A stretch of 12,404 nt of DNA from Fragilaria radians (taxonomy: Eukaryota > Bacillariophyta > Fragilariophyceae > Fragilariales > Fragilariaceae), in the NCBI GenBank assembly GCA_900642245.1, contig CAAAJI010000261.1:50109-62512 (forward strand), given 5' to 3'. Both the position numbers and the translations under genes were made by a program. Positions 8,911 to 12,404 of this stretch are shown piece by piece. Numbering within the stretch: position 1 is the stretch's first letter; each line of letters opens with the position of its first letter. Below the pieces are notes generated by a model. That model did no database searches, was not told the origin of the DNA, and was given only the letters and a program-made list of their open reading frames with translations.

Positions 8911-10365
8911 ATTTTATTTTTTAGCTGGTAGCACAGATTCTTAGAATCCAAAGAATATTAGTATGAAACAGATGCTCAGTCAAGCTGTAATGATTACAAA
9001 AAACTCCAAGGTAGATATTTCTAAGGTTCCAAGAATTTTCAACAAAATACTTTAACTGGCAGTAAAAATAAACAACACAACTTTCAGTATCTCTTTATAT
9101 ACTGCCAAATTTGCGCCATCCATCCATTTGGTCATTCCCTTTTATCTTCTTTATAAGGCATCTTATATTCTTTTACATAAAGTGATATTGTAACTCTTGA
9201 TCTGTATTATGTTTGCTTTATATTTTCAATCCATTAGATTCATCCATTGTTTCTCACAGTTTAAACAATAACACTGAACTTTGATACTCCTTAAAATTTT
9301 ATCAAAAACTTCCGCCAATGTTTTGAAACCGAAGATGAGAAATCAATTACTTTCCTTATCCAATTAAATACTCGATTCTATAACTCAAAACATCTGTGTC
9401 GTCAGATTCTGTCATGGCTGCAAAGCTCTATTAAATGTCTTGATTTGTGAAATGGCGCCGGGCATGCGCAGCAATTAGTTTGTAGGGATAAGAAGCAAAA
9501 TTAGATAAGCCATTGATATTTGATTGCCTCTTTTGATAGACATTCATTTGACACTTTGTCATAAATTCAACTATTCCAAGGGTTTCAGCGCCCGACTATA
9601 GTGACAATAGACTGTAGTTATAGTCATATCTCAATTCATTTACAGTAGAAGCGTCACCGTATATGCCTGAACCACATCGAAAGGAATCTTTGCTTCAAAA
9701 CTTGCTTGATGTTAATCTGATTTATACCTTCTTTTTCAAGAAATCATACAGACGCTAAAAACAAATCCTAATGGAACGGCACATAAAGACTACAGCATAT
9801 AAATTAAGCATCGTTGCAATGAGGAGATGTACTAATGGAGTATTCATTATGCATGCCAGAAGATCCCTTAGGAGGACAGTCAAAATGGTTTAGTGAGAAT
9901 CACTTTGCTATGAATAGCTTTATCATTCCAAGTGGAGAGTTACTAATGACACAGCTTCTTCAACTGTTACAGGGTGAGAGAGGCACTAACTGCATTGGCA
10001 ATTAATCTTGTGAACACATGTGACAAATCTTGGGTCAAAATAAGCTCATGAGGAGATTGATATCAGTCAATGAAACAATAGTTATCCTTATGATGTCATG
10101 AAATATGAAATGGAAATTTCTGTGACAAGATGTTCTCGTCAATGTTGTGTACATTTTCCTTGAAATGTGGAGGAAGTCTGTGAAGGGCATGGGACTTTGG
10201 ATAGAATGGGGTGGAACTATGTTTCTTATCACATGTTTGTAGTCCATGTGAGCTGAGCTTTATTTAATCAAATGCGTACGGTCACTAGTTTGTGGAATGA
10301 GGGAAATCCTCAAGATTTGATGTTATGGGTTAATCAATGTTTGGTTATATATTTTGTATTTTTGC
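8911..10365. other. Gene-poor stretch between unit B and gene C
   Basis: The part at 9068-9160 is the tail of unit B. The rest shows no convincing gene. A 56-codon ATG frame at 9835-10005 (plus) is not longer than expected by chance. A short GC-rich island of overlapping 6-bp palindromes lies at 9454-9470 (ggcgcc, gcatgc, tgcgca). The sequence tttatt at 10261-10266 reads AATAAA on the minus strand about 100 nt past the stop of gene C and could be its polyadenylation signal. Confidence 0.45.
10261..10266 (-). promoter_or_regulatory. Possible polyadenylation signal for gene C
   Basis: AATAAA on the minus strand, about 100 nt downstream of the gene C stop codon. The hexamer is common by chance in AT-rich DNA and diatom signals are not strictly conserved, so this is only a candidate. 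Confidence 0.2.
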
Positions 10366-11067
10366 TTAATTTAAATTCTCTCGACGCTTTTCTCTCCGAT
10401 GTATGCGGGACATTATATTCTGCCTTACTGATTTATCTTTTCTTGTTGTCTTATTGCTTGTCTCTATCATCTGGTAATCATTGACCTCCGCCTCATCTAG
10501 TAATGCCATCTTATGGGCCAAAGCCAAACATTGCCAAGCGATAGACATATACTCTTGTGCAATTACTCTGGCATCATATTTTCCTGTCATGTCTTGTTCC
10601 TCTTGTTCTCCCAGAACGGCCATAATTCCATATAATTTGATTTCCTTTCTCCTCAATGCATTTTTCTTTAGTCGACATTCTAGGCCTCGTAGACAATCAT
10701 TGTCAGTGTCGCCTTTATATGTTCCTGACTGAACAGCAGTAATTATTGCACTGATTCCCTCCTTAATCTGCTGATATTCGTGTGTGGAGTACCAAGAATT
10801 TACTCTCTCGTTGTAGGATAAGTCATTGATATGAATTGTCTCTTGGACTGTGACGATATTATTAAACCGAATATGTCTATGCTCTGTTCCTGTTCGTTTC
10901 CGAATCTTTTCAATTGTGGGTGTATTCCCCCTTGATTTCGTATGTGCATTAGAAATTTGGAGATGGCGGTCAGATTTGGATGGAATTATCATTCTGTGGG
11001 TGTTGTTTCGTTGGAGGTTGGATGACATTTTATGTTGCCTTGAAATTGGGTTTGTCCGATTAGTCAT
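10366..11067 (-). CDS. Diatom-type HIND/WY/RGLE family protein, divergent member C (function unknown)
   Basis: An intact 233-residue single-exon frame ending in TAA. It shares the family core with copies A and B but differs at most other positions. Shared landmarks are IRF at 66-68, HIND at 79-82, SWY at 91-93, CLRGLE at 125-130, NALRRKEIKLYG at 136-147, AVL.EQ..QDM at 150-160, and IAQEY at 169-173. It has about 20 more N-terminal residues than A and B, rich in Asn, Arg, Ser and Thr, and a strongly basic tail (RIHRREKRRE at 221-230) that could direct the protein to a nucleus or bind nucleic acid; this is inference. The start is uncertain: ATG at 11067 gives the full length, while the ATG at 11028 (residue 14) has the better aaaATG context. 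The flanking DNA does not resemble units A or B, so this is an older duplicate. There is no signal peptide or membrane helix. Confidence 0.78.
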   Translation of the reverse strand: MTNRTNPISRQHKMSSNLQRNNTHRMIIPSKSDRHLQISNAHTKSRGNTPTIEKIRKRTGTEHRHIRFNNIVTVQETIHINDLSYNERVNSWYSTHEYQQIKEGISAIITAVQSGTYKGDTDNDCLRGLECRLKKNALRRKEIKLYGIMAVLGEQEEQDMTGKYDARVIAQEYMSIAWQCLALAHKMALLDEAEVNDYQMIETSNKTTRKDKSVRQNIMSRIHRREKRRENLN

Positions 11068-11904
11068 TGAGGTACTTGAAGCAGCAGTACTTCAAAGAAA
11101 ACCATTATCGTCTTACATCGAACAACAAAAATGCATAGACGTTTTTGATCCGAACCTTGCAGTATGTTTAATTAGGAGTGAACTCAAGTAAAATTCAACA
11201 TCAGGGAGAAAGGCCATCGTTTGCAAGTGGCAACATCTGTTAGAGACTAAACTTCAAGTTAAAGCTGTTCGTGAAGTTCGGAATGCCGAAATCTATTCCG
11301 AAAGCATTTCCGCCGCCATTTTCTACTTAAAATAGTGCTCTATGCACTGCCATCCAATTGTTTGGTTGACCAATTTGAGAATACTTGTACGAATAATGCC
11401 AATCAGAGTGCAAGACAAGGAATACAATCACCATTATTTTGATTGAGAAATATGTTTTGATATTACCTACGAATATTTGATCCACTATTGGTTGAGGATG
11501 TCAAGTTCATTGAACGTCACTTTAACAACGGTGTTGTTGTGTGAAATATGACGTCATTTAAAGCCAGAGTCTCCACAAATTTTGTTTATGTATATCACTA
11601 TAGAGAACAAGGACTTAATCATCTCCTTTTCTCTTTGGCTTAAATTCTTTGAGTCAGCAAGTTGTTTACACTTCCCTCATAAAACTAGAAATAAAAATAT
11701 CAAATATTGATCTGGTTGGAAGGAATATAATAACTAATCGGATTTTTCTCCGCAAGCCTTTGGCTTGACTTGTGGATGAGGACATTGTTTTGCTTTTTTA
11801 TTTGATTTCATGTCCCAAAAGTTTGACAACTATACTTATAATTAAAAAACTAATTTCACCTTTCTATGGTAAATAAAAGTAAATTTGCTGATTCAAAAGG
11901 CTTC
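11068..11904. other. Upstream region of gene C and gene-poor spacer
   Basis: No supported gene; plus-strand frames that run antisense to the start of gene C are shadows. The region contains the CRE-like cluster at 11514-11556 and a 6-bp-stem palindrome at 11753-11767 (caagcc-ttt-ggcttg). Otherwise it is AT-rich with no recognisable feature. Confidence 0.45.
11514..11556. promoter_or_regulatory. CRE-like motif cluster upstream of gene C
   Basis: ACGTCA at 11514-11519, a perfect 15-nt inverted repeat at 11524-11538 (aacaac-ggt-gttgtt), and a full palindromic TGACGTCA at 11549-11556 fall within 43 bp. They lie about 450-490 bp upstream of the gene C start. TGACGT/ACGTCA elements bound by bZIP factors are documented as CO2/cAMP-responsive elements in diatom carbonic anhydrase promoters. 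Whether they act on gene C is inference, and the distance is rather long for a compact genome. Confidence 0.3.
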
Positions 11905-11921
11905 ACTTCTGATTCAGAAGT
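11905..11921. repeat. 17-nt near-perfect palindrome at the edge of unit D
   Basis: The sequence acttctga-t-tcagaagt has two 8-bp arms around one central base. It lies just before the point where similarity to unit B begins (about 11930). It could be a binding site or a breakpoint-associated sequence, or chance. Confidence 0.3.
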
Positions 11922-11929
11922 CATTCATT

Positions 11930-12404
11930 AAACATTTCTATTAAACCATGAATCTGATCTTGTAACGGAAGAACAAAGAAAGATATGAATCAATAGAGAT
12001 GAGGATGCATTGCCAATTAGGACTGGATCAAATCCACGGCTATACTTTGCTTGTATTCACGTGGTATTAATCTTTCACGAAACATACCACCGTCTTAATA
12101 TTTCAAAATCCATTGGTTCCTAGAGCAACATCATCCTTTTGGATTCTCTATTTTATTTACATTTTGGAACTCCATCCTTTAATTTTCAAGAAATATTTTT
12201 AAGCGTATGAATATTGATATTTGGTCTAGGACAAATGAAATCTCGCATCCTAATTATCATTTAATGACTGGTCTGTACTAGTAACTATGATAAATGAAAC
12301 AAATTAGTTACGATCTTTGTTCCATATGTCATTGTATATTGACACGTAATTCCATGGAATAATACTTTTTTCATATATATTTAACAATTCAGTCATCTAT
12401 TCCC
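11930..12404 (-). repeat. Start of a further unit copy (D), running off the window
   Basis: The 11952-12060 part matches 6785-6890, including gatgcattgccaattag against gatgcgttgccaattag. Copies A and D share a ctgatcttgtaa string that B lacks. The 12065-12105 part (tctttcacgaaacataccac) resembles 7090-7125. The last bases (ttaacaattcagtcatctattccc) resemble 7441-7464. This is the flank that lies downstream of gene B, shortened by internal deletions. The decayed plus-strand frame is present with extra stops. In unit B the family gene's stop codon follows this point by about 60 bp. Confidence 0.6.

Larger units (their letters stand above)
6531..9165 (-). repeat. Duplicated unit B, with an internal partial repeat
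   Basis: This is the second copy of the unit described at 150-2345: decayed plus-strand frame, family gene on the minus strand, conserved promoter blocks, then a tail at 9068-9160 matching 2253-2340. Compared with A it carries about 600 extra bases (about 8445-9060), most of which include a second, broken copy of its own head. The head begins with acccttagatgagatgatc at 6551-6569. Boundaries were judged by eye. Confidence 0.65.

Noticed and set aside
9454..9470. GC-rich cluster of overlapping 6-bp palindromes resembling an animal NRF1 site
   Set aside because: No gene starts nearby and the factor is not established in this lineage; probably chance.
9594..9625. Inverted repeat gactata...tatagtc
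   Set aside because: A 7-bp arm with an 18-nt loop is expected many times in this length of AT-rich DNA.
9835..10005. 56-codon plus-strand ATG frame
   Set aside because: Several frames of this length are expected by chance in DNA of this size and composition, and no domain is recognisable.
10850..11191. 113-codon plus-strand frame overlapping gene C
   Set aside because: It is antisense to the N-terminal half of gene C, which has clear family motifs; hydrophobic composition is typical of a shadow.
11753..11767. Hairpin caagcc-ttt-ggcttg as a terminator
   Set aside because: Intrinsic bacterial-type terminators do not apply in this eukaryotic context, and no gene ends here.

Overview
The window looks like AT-rich nuclear DNA from a photosynthetic stramenopile, most likely a diatom. 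There are no ribosome-binding sites or tightly packed operons, and intergenic stretches of 1-2 kb are full of stop codons. Three reading frames on the minus strand belong to one protein family that I know from diatom genomes as abundant, uncharacterised, lineage-specific proteins. The family hallmarks are HIND, then WY, then RGLE, then a block ending in (A)VL..Q..QDM. I see no tRNA, rRNA, CRISPR array or intact transposon.

Layout. Positions ~150-2345 hold duplicated unit A: a minus-strand family gene (1199-1837), its downstream flank and its promoter side. Positions 2346-4073 are gene-poor. An intact single-exon plus-strand gene at 4074-5384 encodes a 436-residue Crinkler (CRN/CR)-type protein. 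It has an N-terminal ubiquitin-like header with an LFLAK-like motif and an HVLVVVP-like boundary, and a C-terminal PD-(D/E)XK nuclease-like domain. Positions 5385-6530 are gene-poor. Positions ~6531-9165 hold unit B, a diverged copy of unit A, with family gene B (7522-8157, minus), a decayed plus-strand reading frame downstream of it, and a partial second copy of the unit head (8462-8910). Positions 10366-11067 hold a third, more diverged family member on the minus strand, with a CRE-like motif cluster about 450-490 bp upstream. From ~11930 to the window end a further copy of the unit begins and runs off the edge.

How it fits together. Genes A and B are about 79% identical in protein over a shared frame, and their flanks are much more diverged. 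A 46-residue core is identical in protein and 135/138 identical in DNA, which points to selection, gene conversion or both. The CRN-type gene sits between units A and B on the opposite strand and is not duplicated with them. Linkage to diatom-type genes on the same sequence argues that it is resident in this genome and not contamination. Nothing here shows a functional link between the CRN-type protein and the family genes.

Limits: all homology statements come from motif recognition without a database search, and repeat boundaries were judged by eye.
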